Positions 16,011-21,793 of a stretch of DNA of 21,793 nt are shown one piece after another (position 1 is the first letter of the stretch; the number at the start of each line of letters is the position of its first letter). Source of the DNA: JBGZFC01 sp964346495. GTDB lineage: Bacteria > Bacteroidota > Bacteroidia > Bacteroidales > Dysgonomonadaceae. The DNA is taken from the NCBI GenBank assembly GCA_964346495.1, contig CAYFUW010000033.1:1-21793 (forward strand), written 5' to 3'. The position numbers were made by a program, and so were the translations under genes. The notes beneath the pieces were generated by a model. It was not told where the DNA came from. It ran no database searches and saw nothing but the letters and a program-made list of their open reading frames with translations.

Positions 16011-17475
16011 CAGTAGGTTTGTTTTTTTTCAATTTACGCAATTCATTTATTACTGTTCTTTTCAAATGAACATATTCGGGCATAGAAATTTTTTCAAATA
16101 ACAAAAAAGACAAAGTCATTCCTATAAAGCATTGCAATAAAAGCACAAAAATTAATCGAATAGGAATAAGTGATATTATCCACATACAAAAAGCGACTAA
16201 TAACGATATTAACAATATTGGTGCAACATCTTTAGCCTGTTTTAGAATTCCATAATTAAATAGTTTTTCCGAATACCAGCTATTAAAAACAAACTCTATG
16301 TAGTAATAAACTGCTGCTGCCCAAAGCATATGTATTAAGTCAAAATAAAAACCAACCACTAAAACTGGTATGAACAATATTTTTTTTATTACTTCAAGCC
16401 TTAATACAATATTTGAATACCCTCCTACGTTTAACATGTTTATATTCAGGTTGGTAAGAGGGTATAAAATGCCATATACACACATTATTTGCAGATAGGT
16501 TGCCGCTATCAACCACTTTTCGCCAATCAATACTACTATTAGAGGTTTGGCTATTGCGCCTAATCCAAGAATTAAAGGAAATGCTATCAGGCTACTGTAA
16601 ATGGTGAACTTTCTGAATGTATTTGTCAACCGTTCTCTATCGCTTTGCAAAGAACTTAATATAGGAAAACTCACCCTTTGAATAACTGTTGTCAAATTAT
16701 TTGTTAGGATTAAGTTAAACTGCTCAGCTCTTGTGTATTGCCCTAATTGTGGAACCGAATATATCTTTCCAATAATTATATTGAATATATTTCTATATAT
16801 AGTGTTGATTAGGTTTGCTCCCAATATTTTTGAGCCAAATCCAAATAGCTCCCGAAAGCTTGTCAATGAAAACCTTAATTTTGGACTCCATTTATTCAGA
16901 GACCACAATAGCAATGAGTTGATAAACTGTCTGCTAAGCTGTTGCCATACCAAACTCCAAACATGATAACCCAAAAGCGCCAAGGTTATACCAATGATTC
17001 CACTTCCTAACGAAGCAGCTAAAGAGATAAAAGCTTGTGTTTTGAAATCAACTTTTCTTATAAGATCTACCCTTTGGACAATTGTTAATGCATTGATTAA
17101 CAATATTAGGCTCATGACAGGGAATACTTTTTCAAGTATGATTTCATTAAAAAACAGTGCTATTTTGTTTGAAAATAAAACTAATAATAGAATTATTAAT
17201 ATCGAAACAAATAGGTTAATGTAGAAGACAGTGTTGTAATCATCGTCTGTAACTTCCAGTTTTCTGATTAATGCCGTGGAAAATCCCCCATCAATTATCG
17301 TATTTGATATTACAATAAAGACTGTTACAATACCGATTATACCAAACTCTGCCGGAGTAAGTAGTCTTGCGAGAATCAATCCCACAATAAAAGTTACACC
17401 GGAGCCTACAATATTATCAACAAAACTCCATTTTACTCCCTTTAAAGTTTTATTCTTTATCGAAGCCCCCTGCAT
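16000..17475 (-). CDS. wzx: Repeat-unit flippase (Wzx/WzxC-like, MOP superfamily)
   Basis: This inner-membrane flippase of the polysaccharide transporter family is predicted to move undecaprenyl-linked repeat units to the periplasmic face. The 491-residue protein is almost entirely membrane helices. The N-terminal block LKGVKWSFVDNIVGSGVTF (10-28) with ILARLLTPAEFGIIG is characteristic of the WzxC/TuaB branch, and GQYTRAEQ and FPILSSLQSD occur mid-protein. A Lys-rich cytoplasmic tail ends it. The start is supported by AAAGGAG four bases upstream of ATG, an unusually good ribosome binding site for this locus. It follows a 156-base gap after the aminotransferase gene and overlaps wzy by 11 bases. 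Confidence 0.91.
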   Translation of the reverse strand: MQGASIKNKTLKGVKWSFVDNIVGSGVTFIVGLILARLLTPAEFGIIGIVTVFIVISNTIIDGGFSTALIRKLEVTDDDYNTVFYINLFVSILIILLLVLFSNKIALFFNEIILEKVFPVMSLILLINALTIVQRVDLIRKVDFKTQAFISLAASLGSGIIGITLALLGYHVWSLVWQQLSRQFINSLLLWSLNKWSPKLRFSLTSFRELFGFGSKILGANLINTIYRNIFNIIIGKIYSVPQLGQYTRAEQFNLILTNNLTTVIQRVSFPILSSLQSDRERLTNTFRKFTIYSSLIAFPLILGLGAIAKPLIVVLIGEKWLIAATYLQIMCVYGILYPLTNLNINMLNVGGYSNIVLRLEVIKKILFIPVLVVGFYFDLIHMLWAAAVYYYIEFVFNSWYSEKLFNYGILKQAKDVAPILLISLLVAFCMWIISLIPIRLIFVLLLQCFIGMTLSFLLFEKISMPEYVHLKRTVINELRKLKKNKPTDGE

Positions 17476-17479
17476 TTAT

Positions 17480-17486
17480 CTCCTTT
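17480..17486 (-). promoter_or_regulatory. Strong Shine-Dalgarno site for wzx
   Basis: AAAGGAG on the minus strand lies four bases before the wzx ATG. Most other genes here have only AT-rich upstream sequence, so this site stands out and fixes the wzx start. Confidence 0.6.
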
Positions 17487-17597
17487 ATCTCTGTTTTGTA
17501 CCACTATATAATATAGCTATCTAAGTAACGAGCAAAGTATCTCAATTATTGTAAAATAGCCGAGTTTTAATTGCATTGCTCTAAGATAACTCTCTTA

Positions 17598-17615
17598 ATT
17601 AATTGGTCAATTAAT
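17598..17615. repeat. Palindrome downstream of the wbpE-like gene
   Basis: ATTAATTG (17598-17605) and CAATTAAT (17608-17615) form an almost continuous palindrome with a two-base centre, 16 bases after the aminotransferase stop. No T-tract follows in the direction of transcription. It could be a weak transcript-end structure or a protein site. The rest of the 156-base gap before wzx is AT-rich with no convincing promoter. Confidence 0.4.
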
Positions 17616-17631
17616 AAATGTTTTTGAGAAC

Positions 17632-18768
17632 TTAACTGTTTTTGTTACAGAAAGCAATGACTAGCTCACATACTTTATCCACATCCTCTTTAGTGATATA
17701 TGGGTGTATTGGTAACGAAAGTACTGTGGCACATAGTTGTTGCGTAACAGGGTTGCTGTCGGCAGGATAGTTCAAATTCTTATATGCTGTTTGTCCGTGC
17801 ATTGGAGTTGGGTAATATACCATACTCGGAATTCCTTGTTCTTTAAGATAGACTTGTAAACCGTCTCTCTGCTCTCTGTTTTTTAGTTGAATAGTGTACT
17901 GAGCCCAGCTGGAGTAGTAACCCTCGGGAATTACCGGAGTTTTTACAACATCTTTCAATTTCTCAGTATATAGTGCGGCGGCTTTATTTATATCTTCTAC
18001 TTCGTAGTTTTTAAAAGCATCGAATTTTACTTGCAAAATAGCTGCTTGAAGAGTGTCTAATCTGGAGTTTACTCCGATACGAACATTGTCGTATTTGAAT
18101 GAACCTTTTCCATGTACTCTGAAAGAATCTATTAGTTTTGCCCACTCATCGTTATTGGTGAAAACTGCACCTCCATCGCCATAACATCCTAATGGTTTTG
18201 CCGGGAAAAAGGATGTTGTAGAGATATCTCCAAAACTGCAAGCCATACGGTCGTTTATTCTGCCACCAAAACCTTGTGCACCATCTTCCAGAATAGGTAG
18301 ATTGTATTTATCGGCGATTTTCTTAACAGCATAGTAATCGGCTGGAAGCCCAAACAGATCAACGGTAATAATAACTTTTGGTGTTAGTTTTCCTTCTTGC
18401 AAAGTTTGTTCAACTGCTCTCTCAAGGCTCTTTACATCTATATTGAAAGTGTCTTCATCAATATCAATAAAAATCGGAGTTGCTCCTTCCAAAGAGATAA
18501 CTTCTGCCGATGCAAAAAACGTGAAATCGGGAACAAACACCGCATCGCCTGCTCCAATGCCCCATGCTTTAAGGGCAAGTGTAAGTGCATCTGTCCCGTT
18601 AGCGCAAGATATACAGTGTTTTACTCCTACATATTCAGCAAGGGAAGTTTCCAGCTCTTTTACCGCTTTACCCATTATGTAACCACCCGAAGCAGCGGTA
18701 TCTATCATTGCTTTATCTATTTCGGGTTTTAATACGTTATATTGTTTTACTAAATCTCTGAAATTCAT
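17632..18768 (-). CDS. wbpE: UDP-3-keto-GlcNAcA aminotransferase (WbpE/WlbC-like)
   Basis: This PLP-dependent sugar aminotransferase is predicted to install the 3-amino group on UDP-2-acetamido-2-deoxy-3-oxo-glucuronic acid, using glutamate. The 378-residue protein has ISCANGTDALTLALKAWGIG (53-72), PDFTFFASAEV (80-90), an EDGAQGFGG block (Asp162) and the PLP lysine in FFPAKPLGCYGDGG (Lys191). The C-terminal MVYYPTPMHGQ and LPIHPYITKED blocks are typical of the WbpE/DegT group. Its partners WbpA, WbpB and WbpD are all upstream in the same operon, which makes the specific call firmer than sequence alone would. It starts 22 bases after the GxxExxY stop codon, next to that cassette's repeat arm. 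Confidence 0.88.
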   Translation of the reverse strand: MNFRDLVKQYNVLKPEIDKAMIDTAASGGYIMGKAVKELETSLAEYVGVKHCISCANGTDALTLALKAWGIGAGDAVFVPDFTFFASAEVISLEGATPIFIDIDEDTFNIDVKSLERAVEQTLQEGKLTPKVIITVDLFGLPADYYAVKKIADKYNLPILEDGAQGFGGRINDRMACSFGDISTTSFFPAKPLGCYGDGGAVFTNNDEWAKLIDSFRVHGKGSFKYDNVRIGVNSRLDTLQAAILQVKFDAFKNYEVEDINKAAALYTEKLKDVVKTPVIPEGYYSSWAQYTIQLKNREQRDGLQVYLKEQGIPSMVYYPTPMHGQTAYKNLNYPADSNPVTQQLCATVLSLPIHPYITKEDVDKVCELVIAFCNKNS

Positions 18769-18790
18769 ATTGTTTTAATTTTACTAATTT

Positions 18791-19177
18791 TTACGAATTA
18801 CGCGAATTAACCAAGCGTTTGTATTTCAATGACTGTTCACCAAAATTTACTAGTAATCCTAAACTGAATTTGGTTGACACAGTGTTATTTAATGTTTGTT
18901 GAATATGAGCTTCTACTAAAACTTTTGCTGCTTTTATCTCTAATATTATTTTATCAAAACATACAAAATCAGCTTTATAATAAGATTTCATTAGTTGATT
19001 GTCATAATAAATAGGGAGTTTTTTCTCTCGTATATATGGAATGTCAGCCTTATTAAACTCAATCTCTAGCGCTTCACAATAAACTTTCTCAAGAAAACCG
19101 GGTCCTAGTTTTTTATGGACCTCCATACATGCACCAATTATTTTGTAGCTTTCTTCCTTGTAAATAATTTTAGACAT
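18791..19177 (-). CDS. GxxExxY protein (PD-(D/E)xK nuclease-like)
   Basis: This 128-residue protein carries the family signature GFLEKVY (27-33), which gives the family its name. The family is placed in the PD-(D/E)xK nuclease superfamily. Here a matching core is visible as Asp70 in YYKADFVCF, then Glu80 and Lys82 in ILEIKAAK, followed by HIQQTLNN. The biological role of the family is unknown. It does not belong to the sugar pathway on either side. Its last residues, VNSRNS, are encoded by the inverted-repeat arm that ends the cassette. Nuclease activity is a prediction from fold and residues only. Confidence 0.9.
   Translation of the reverse strand: MSKIIYKEESYKIIGACMEVHKKLGPGFLEKVYCEALEIEFNKADIPYIREKKLPIYYDNQLMKSYYKADFVCFDKIILEIKAAKVLVEAHIQQTLNNTVSTKFSLGLLVNFGEQSLKYKRLVNSRNS
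18794..18810. repeat. Inverted-repeat arm, wbpE side of the GxxExxY cassette
   Basis: CGAATTACGCGAATTAA here matches the reverse complement of 19206-19222 at 15 of 17 positions. On the minus strand it codes for the last residues of the GxxExxY protein, just ahead of its stop codon. Confidence 0.75.
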
Positions 19178-19205
19178 AACATTTGTGCTGTTCGTAAGAT
19201 TCGCA

Positions 19206-19222
19206 TTAATTAGCGTAATTCA
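19206..19222. repeat. Inverted-repeat arm, wbpD side of the GxxExxY cassette
   Basis: Read on the minus strand this is TGAATTACGCTAATTAA. It includes the final codons (Glu-Leu-Arg) and the TAA stop of the wbpD-like gene, so the repeat has become part of that coding sequence. Confidence 0.75.
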
Positions 19223-19776
19223 TGGAGACCATTTTCTCCCTCCAAGTATTTCTTGCCACACGATGGACATGACAGATTATTATCAAGTTTAAACCCGCAT
19301 TCGCATACCCAGCCTATCTGTTTAGCTGGTACTCCTGCCATAAGTGCGTAATCTTTTACATCTTTGGTAACTACTGCTCCGGCAGCTATAAGTGCACATC
19401 GTCCGACAGTATGTCCGCAAACGATTGTTGAGTTTGCACCTAACGATGCTCCCCACTTAATGAGTGTTTTTGCGTAAACTCCGTGAACAGAATAGTGAGC
19501 GCGTGGTGTAGTCACATTGGTAAACACACACGAAGGACCACAAAAAACATTATCTTCCAGTTCTACTCCTTCATATACCGAAACGTTGTTCTGTATCCTA
19601 ACACCATTGCCAATTTTTACATTGTTTGCCACATTCACATTTTGTCCGAGCGAGCAATTTTCGCCCAAAACAGCATTTTTTTGAACATGACAGAAATGCC
19701 AAATCTTGGTGCCTTTTCCAATTGTTACATTCTCATCAATGTAACTGCTTTCGTGCACAAAGTACTCTTTTTCCAT
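19210..19776 (-). CDS. wbpD: UDP-GlcNAc3NA N-acetyltransferase (WbpD/WlbB-like)
   Basis: This hexapeptide-repeat acetyltransferase is predicted to acetylate the 3-amino group made by the WbpE-like enzyme, giving UDP-2,3-diacetamido-2,3-dideoxy-glucuronic acid. The 188-residue protein is a left-handed beta helix from about 8 to 150, with IWHFCHVQKNAVLGENCSLG (25-44) holding the His residues typical of WbpD/WlbB. Further marks are FCGPSCVFTNVTTPRA (78-93) and AAGAVVTKDVKDYALMAGVP (131-150). After the helix comes a zinc-ribbon-like tail with Cys158, Cys160, Cys170 and Cys173. The last residues, HELR, and the stop codon lie in an inverted-repeat arm of the next cassette, so the natural C-terminus may have been altered. 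Confidence 0.9.
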   Translation of the reverse strand: MEKEYFVHESSYIDENVTIGKGTKIWHFCHVQKNAVLGENCSLGQNVNVANNVKIGNGVRIQNNVSVYEGVELEDNVFCGPSCVFTNVTTPRAHYSVHGVYAKTLIKWGASLGANSTIVCGHTVGRCALIAAGAVVTKDVKDYALMAGVPAKQIGWVCECGFKLDNNLSCPSCGKKYLEGENGLHELR

Positions 19777-19803
19777 AAATATATCTTAATTGGAATACAG
19801 AGG

Positions 19804-19822
19804 ACAGAACACAGAATACAGA
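19804..19822. repeat. Inverted-repeat arm, wbpD side of the S23-type cassette
   Basis: ACAGAACACAGAATACAGA matches the reverse complement of 20275-20293 at 16 of 19 positions. It is part of a longer purine-rich stretch (19792-19821) of near-repeating GGACAGAACACAG units, about 30 bases before the wbpD start. Confidence 0.7.
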
Positions 19823-19858
19823 TAGTTTACATAAGAAAAACCATCTAATGTGTTTTGT

Positions 19859-20212
19859 TTAACTCTCTAATGATTCCTTAAATTTAAAAATCATTTTACG
19901 TAAATCTGTTATCTTTTGCTGATATTCTGATAATGTTTTATCATCAATAAAAGCTAAATTTCTTGCAATTATCAATAATGTCTCCAGCTCATTACTTGAG
20001 CCAATAGACATTTCCAAAAAACGAGCAAAATCTTTATTACTTGACTTCGCAGAACCTTCTGATATATTCAGCGGAATAGATACGGCCGCTCTCCTTGCTT
20101 GTGAAGTTAAACCAAATACCTCATTCTTAGGATATGAATTAGTCAACAAATAAATTTCAGTAACTAAATCTATTCCCATTTGCCAAATTTTCAGATTCTT
20201 AAAATTATGCAT
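19859..20212 (-). CDS. Four-helix-bundle protein (S23 / 23S rRNA intervening-sequence family)
   Basis: This 117-residue all-helical protein belongs to the family first seen encoded in 23S rRNA intervening sequences. The same superfamily contains Avd of diversity-generating retroelements. Signature blocks are NLKIWQMGIDLVTEIY (6-21), YPKNEVFGLTSQARRAAVSI (28-47) and PLNISEGSAKSSNKDFARFL (48-67), then the SNELETLLIIARNL segment. The molecular role is unknown; nucleic-acid binding is often suggested from the basic surface. No reverse transcriptase or variable repeat is present. It has no link to sugar metabolism and interrupts the wbp operon. Its start codon lies at the centre of the palindrome AATTATGCATAATT (20203-20216). 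Confidence 0.92.
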   Translation of the reverse strand: MHNFKNLKIWQMGIDLVTEIYLLTNSYPKNEVFGLTSQARRAAVSIPLNISEGSAKSSNKDFARFLEMSIGSSNELETLLIIARNLAFIDDKTLSEYQQKITDLRKMIFKFKESLES

Positions 20213-20274
20213 AATTAATTTATAACAATTGCTTTATAAATAGCTCTTCCTCTTATACAAATATCTTCTTATAC

Positions 20275-20293
20275 TCTATGTTCAGTGTTCTGT
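20275..20293. repeat. Inverted-repeat arm, wbpB side of the S23-type cassette
   Basis: Read on the minus strand this is ACAGAACACTGAACATAGA. Similar units (GAGCACTGAGCACAG) continue to about 20312 and overlap the final codons and stop of the wbpB-like gene at 20303. Confidence 0.7.
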
Positions 20294-20302
20294 AATCTGT
20301 GC

Positions 20303-21274
20303 TCAGTGCTCTGACATGTCAATTAATTTTTGTACCTCTTCTAATACTTTGACAACCTCATAACCGGATTGTCCGTCTGCAACCTCAATTTTTCCATCTA
20401 AATTATTTACAAAATAAGACAACTCCTCTGTTAACGGCATTTTTTTCTCATATGGGATAATTTCGTCGGGTGCTTCCACTTTTGCAGGTATTCCCCCTTC
20501 AAACTGAATGCGTTTATTGTGGAAAACAATGTTTTTATCGGTACTTGAGTCTTCAAAAGAGAGCATACCTTCGCTGCCAATCACAACCAGACGATGTTCT
20601 TTAAAAGGATGCAACCATGATGCGAATATGTGACCGTGGACATTACCGGGGTATGTTAATTGGGCCAAAGTGGAATCATACACATTGGGTTGTAGGAATT
20701 TTTGACCTCTTGCTTTAATCGAGATAGCCGGTTTGCCAACAAAATAGTCGAAAATAGATACATCATGTGGTGCTAACGACCAAAAAACGTTCTCTTCTGT
20801 TCGTACTGTTCCTAAATTTAGACGATTTGAATAGATATAATATAGTTCTCCTATTTTGCCACTGTCTATTAGCTCTTTAATCTTTATAATTGCAGGATGA
20901 AATAACAGAACATGACCAACCATCAGTTGTGCTCCTTTCGATTTCGCAAGTTCTACCAATTCGAGAGATGTTTCGGCAGAGAGAGTCATCGGCTTTTCTA
21001 CCAGTACACTTTTCCCGTTTTGCAGCAATAACTTTGCAATTTCGTAGTGTAGTGGTGCCGGTGCAGCAATGGTAAAACCATCAAAGCTATCTTGCAGGGC
21101 AGTTTCAACGTCCGAATAGCCTTTTACAGGATATTTTCCCAAAAGTTCTTGTAATCTTTTTGGGTTGGCTTCTACTATTCCGCCCAAATTTCCCATTTCA
21201 TATAGTGTGCGAATATGGTTTTGTCCCCATCTGCCGCCACCTATTACGCATATAGTTTTCATTATAGATTTCAT
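20303..21274 (-). CDS. wbpB: UDP-GlcNAcA 3-dehydrogenase (WbpB/WlbA-like, Gfo/Idh/MocA family)
   Basis: This NAD-dependent oxidoreductase is predicted to oxidise C3 of UDP-N-acetylglucosaminuronic acid, giving the 3-keto sugar used by the WbpE-like enzyme. The 323-residue protein has an N-terminal Rossmann domain with VIGGGRWGQNH (10-20), the EKP motif at 93-95 in LVEKPMTLSAETS, and the substrate-side motif WSLAPHDVSIFD (165-176). The start is ambiguous: a 12-base in-frame tandem duplication gives ATG at both 21274 and 21262, and the second (protein starting MKTICVIGGG) fits the family better. The last three residues, SEH, are encoded by the repeat flanking the downstream cassette. Confidence 0.9.
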   Translation of the reverse strand: MKSIMKTICVIGGGRWGQNHIRTLYEMGNLGGIVEANPKRLQELLGKYPVKGYSDVETALQDSFDGFTIAAPAPLHYEIAKLLLQNGKSVLVEKPMTLSAETSLELVELAKSKGAQLMVGHVLLFHPAIIKIKELIDSGKIGELYYIYSNRLNLGTVRTEENVFWSLAPHDVSIFDYFVGKPAISIKARGQKFLQPNVYDSTLAQLTYPGNVHGHIFASWLHPFKEHRLVVIGSEGMLSFEDSSTDKNIVFHNKRIQFEGGIPAKVEAPDEIIPYEKKMPLTEELSYFVNNLDGKIEVADGQSGYEVVKVLEEVQKLIDMSEH

Positions 21275-21277
21275 TAT

Positions 21278-21356
21278 AGTTTTGAGTAAATAGTTTTGAG
21301 TTTTGTTTTTTGTAAGTAAGCTTTATTATAAAACTTCTGACTTCTAACTCCAAACT
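21278..21356. repeat. Inverted low-complexity array between wbpA and wbpB, without a gene
   Basis: On the plus strand 21278-21302 is built of AGTTTTGAGT units. The reverse complement of 21332-21356 starts AGTTTGGAGTTAGAAGT; the two arms match at 17 of 25 positions. About 30 AT-rich bases separate them. It is the same kind of structure as the arms around the two downstream cassettes but has another sequence and no gene inside. It fills most of the 85-base wbpA-wbpB gap. Confidence 0.55.
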
Positions 21357-21359
21357 ATT

Positions 21360-21793
21360 CTACAGTAGTTCGATATTATCTCTATTAACGATATCTTTCA
21401 TTGCGTTTTTAGTGTCAAAAATAAAATTTGCATGTTGTTGTACAAAATCGTAATCAATTTTGGTGTGAGCAGTTGTTATCATCACTAAATCGGCAGACTC
21501 TATAAGCTCTTTAGTTAACTCTTTTTCGCCTTGATATTTGTTCCCTTTGTATTTATATTCAGTAATATATGGGTCAAAATATTTAATATTTGTTCCTTTC
21601 TCTTTTAAAATATCAATTACTACCAAGGCAGGACTTTCACGATAGTCGTCTATATCTTGTTTGTAAGCAACACCCAAAACGAGGATATTGGAGCCGTTTA
21701 ACGATTTCTTATATCTGTTTAAAATATCGCTGGCCCTTTCCATACAATACTCAGGCATTCGGTCATTTATCATCATAGATGATTCAATCATTG
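21360..21793 (-). CDS. wbpA: UDP-N-acetylglucosamine 6-dehydrogenase (WbpA-like), C-terminal part
   Basis: The gene is cut by the window edge; only about the last 143 residues are visible. They match the C-terminal half of the UDP-glucose/GDP-mannose dehydrogenase family: NDRMPEYC opening, a helix, then NILVLGVAYKQDIDDYRESP (the UDP-binding domain start), IKYFDPYI, and ADLVMITTAHTKIDYDF near the end. With WbpB, D and E homologues downstream, oxidation of UDP-GlcNAc to UDP-GlcNAcA is the most likely reaction. UDP-ManNAc dehydrogenase (WecC) is a close alternative. This is the most upstream visible gene of the operon. Confidence 0.87.
   Translation of the reverse strand, partial: MIESSMMINDRMPEYCMERASDILNRYKKSLNGSNILVLGVAYKQDIDDYRESPALVVIDILKEKGTNIKYFDPYITEYKYKGNKYQGEKELTKELIESADLVMITTAHTKIDYDFVQQHANFIFDTKNAMKDIVNRDNIELL

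Larger units (their letters stand above)
18791..19222 (-). mobile_element. Putative small cassette carrying the GxxExxY gene
   Basis: The GxxExxY gene is bracketed by an imperfect inverted repeat (18794-18810 against 19206-19222, 15 of 17 bases matching). The arm on the upstream side contains the last codons and stop of the wbpD-like gene; the other arm contains the last codons of the GxxExxY gene itself. No transposase or target duplication is visible. The cassette lies between two genes of one pathway. Mobility is inferred from structure only. Confidence 0.45.
19792..20312 (-). mobile_element. Putative small cassette carrying the four-helix-bundle (S23-type) gene
   Basis: The four-helix-bundle gene is enclosed by low-complexity sequence built from ACAGAACAC-like units, arranged in opposite orientation on the two sides. 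The best-matching arms are 19804-19822 and 20275-20293 (16 of 19). The upstream side runs into the last codons of the wbpB-like gene. The layout recalls 23S rRNA intervening sequences, which carry genes of this protein family between complementary ends. No transposase is visible, and mobility is inferred. Confidence 0.45.

Noticed and set aside
17476..17631. Bacteroidetes promoter upstream of wzx
   Set aside because: The segment ATACTTTG resembles TAnnTTTG but lacks one base of spacing, and no TTTG lies 19-21 bases upstream.
18397..18732. Two overlapping plus-strand ORFs
   Set aside because: Both are shadows of the wbpE-like gene.
19483..19848. 121-codon plus-strand ORF
   Set aside because: It lies antisense to the wbpD-like gene, has a composition dictated by that gene's codons, and shows no recognisable domain.
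19859..20212. Avd-like component of a diversity-generating retroelement
   Set aside because: The four-helix-bundle fold is shared with Avd, but no reverse transcriptase, template repeat or variable repeat is present in the window.
18779..20312. Classical insertion sequence or transposon
   Set aside because: No transposase or integrase motif and no target-site duplication is visible. The encoded proteins belong to the GxxExxY and S23 families.
18779..21360. CRISPR array suggested by clusters of short repeats
   Set aside because: The repeats are degenerate, differ between sites, are inverted rather than direct, and have no regular spacers.

Overview
The window looks like the chromosome of a low-GC member of the Bacteroidetes, most likely Bacteroidales. 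Four things point there. Coding is dense with AT-rich intergenic DNA and almost no Shine-Dalgarno signals. At least one promoter matches the Bacteroidetes pattern (TTG, 19 bases, TACTTTTG). The export genes are a Bacteroidetes-type Wza lipoprotein with a C-terminal membrane helix and a Wzc kinase with a Gly-Tyr tail. Orphan genes of the S23/four-helix-bundle and GxxExxY families, common in this phylum, are also present. The species cannot be named from the sequence.

Layout: positions 66-2914 carry two plus-strand housekeeping genes, the ribosome-associated GTPase HflX and tryptophanase TnaA. A structured leader of about 250 bases with a possible short leader ORF separates them. A perfect bidirectional terminator at 2946-2980 closes tnaA and also closes the large minus-strand locus that fills the rest of the window. 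Transcription of that locus runs right to left, from beyond 21793 down to 3003.

The minus-strand locus is a Wzx/Wzy-type surface polysaccharide cluster (capsule, exopolysaccharide or O-antigen). In transcription order it starts with a WbpA-B-D-E set, predicted to convert UDP-GlcNAc to UDP-2,3-diacetamido-2,3-dideoxy-glucuronic acid. Then come the Wzx flippase, the Wzy polymerase, a GT4 glycosyltransferase, a secreted glycoside-hydrolase-like protein, a second GT4-like transferase, a CatB-like O-acetyltransferase and a GT2 transferase. A nucleotide-sugar epimerase/reductase and a WecA/WbpL-type initiating phosphoglycosyltransferase follow, then a second sugar aminotransferase. Last are the export pair Wza and Wzc, which have their own promoter.

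The most unusual structure is at 18791-20312. The four-gene sugar pathway is split by two small unrelated genes: a GxxExxY protein (PD-(D/E)xK nuclease-like) and a four-helix-bundle S23-type protein. Each is bracketed by its own imperfect inverted repeat (15/17 and 16/19 matching bases). The repeat arms run into the stop codons of the neighbouring biosynthetic genes and encode their last residues. A third inverted array, without a gene, lies between wbpA and wbpB. These look like small passenger cassettes without a transposase, placed exactly at gene junctions inside an operon. No tRNA, rRNA, CRISPR array or recognisable insertion-sequence transposase was seen. No gene-free stretch exceeds 300 bases.
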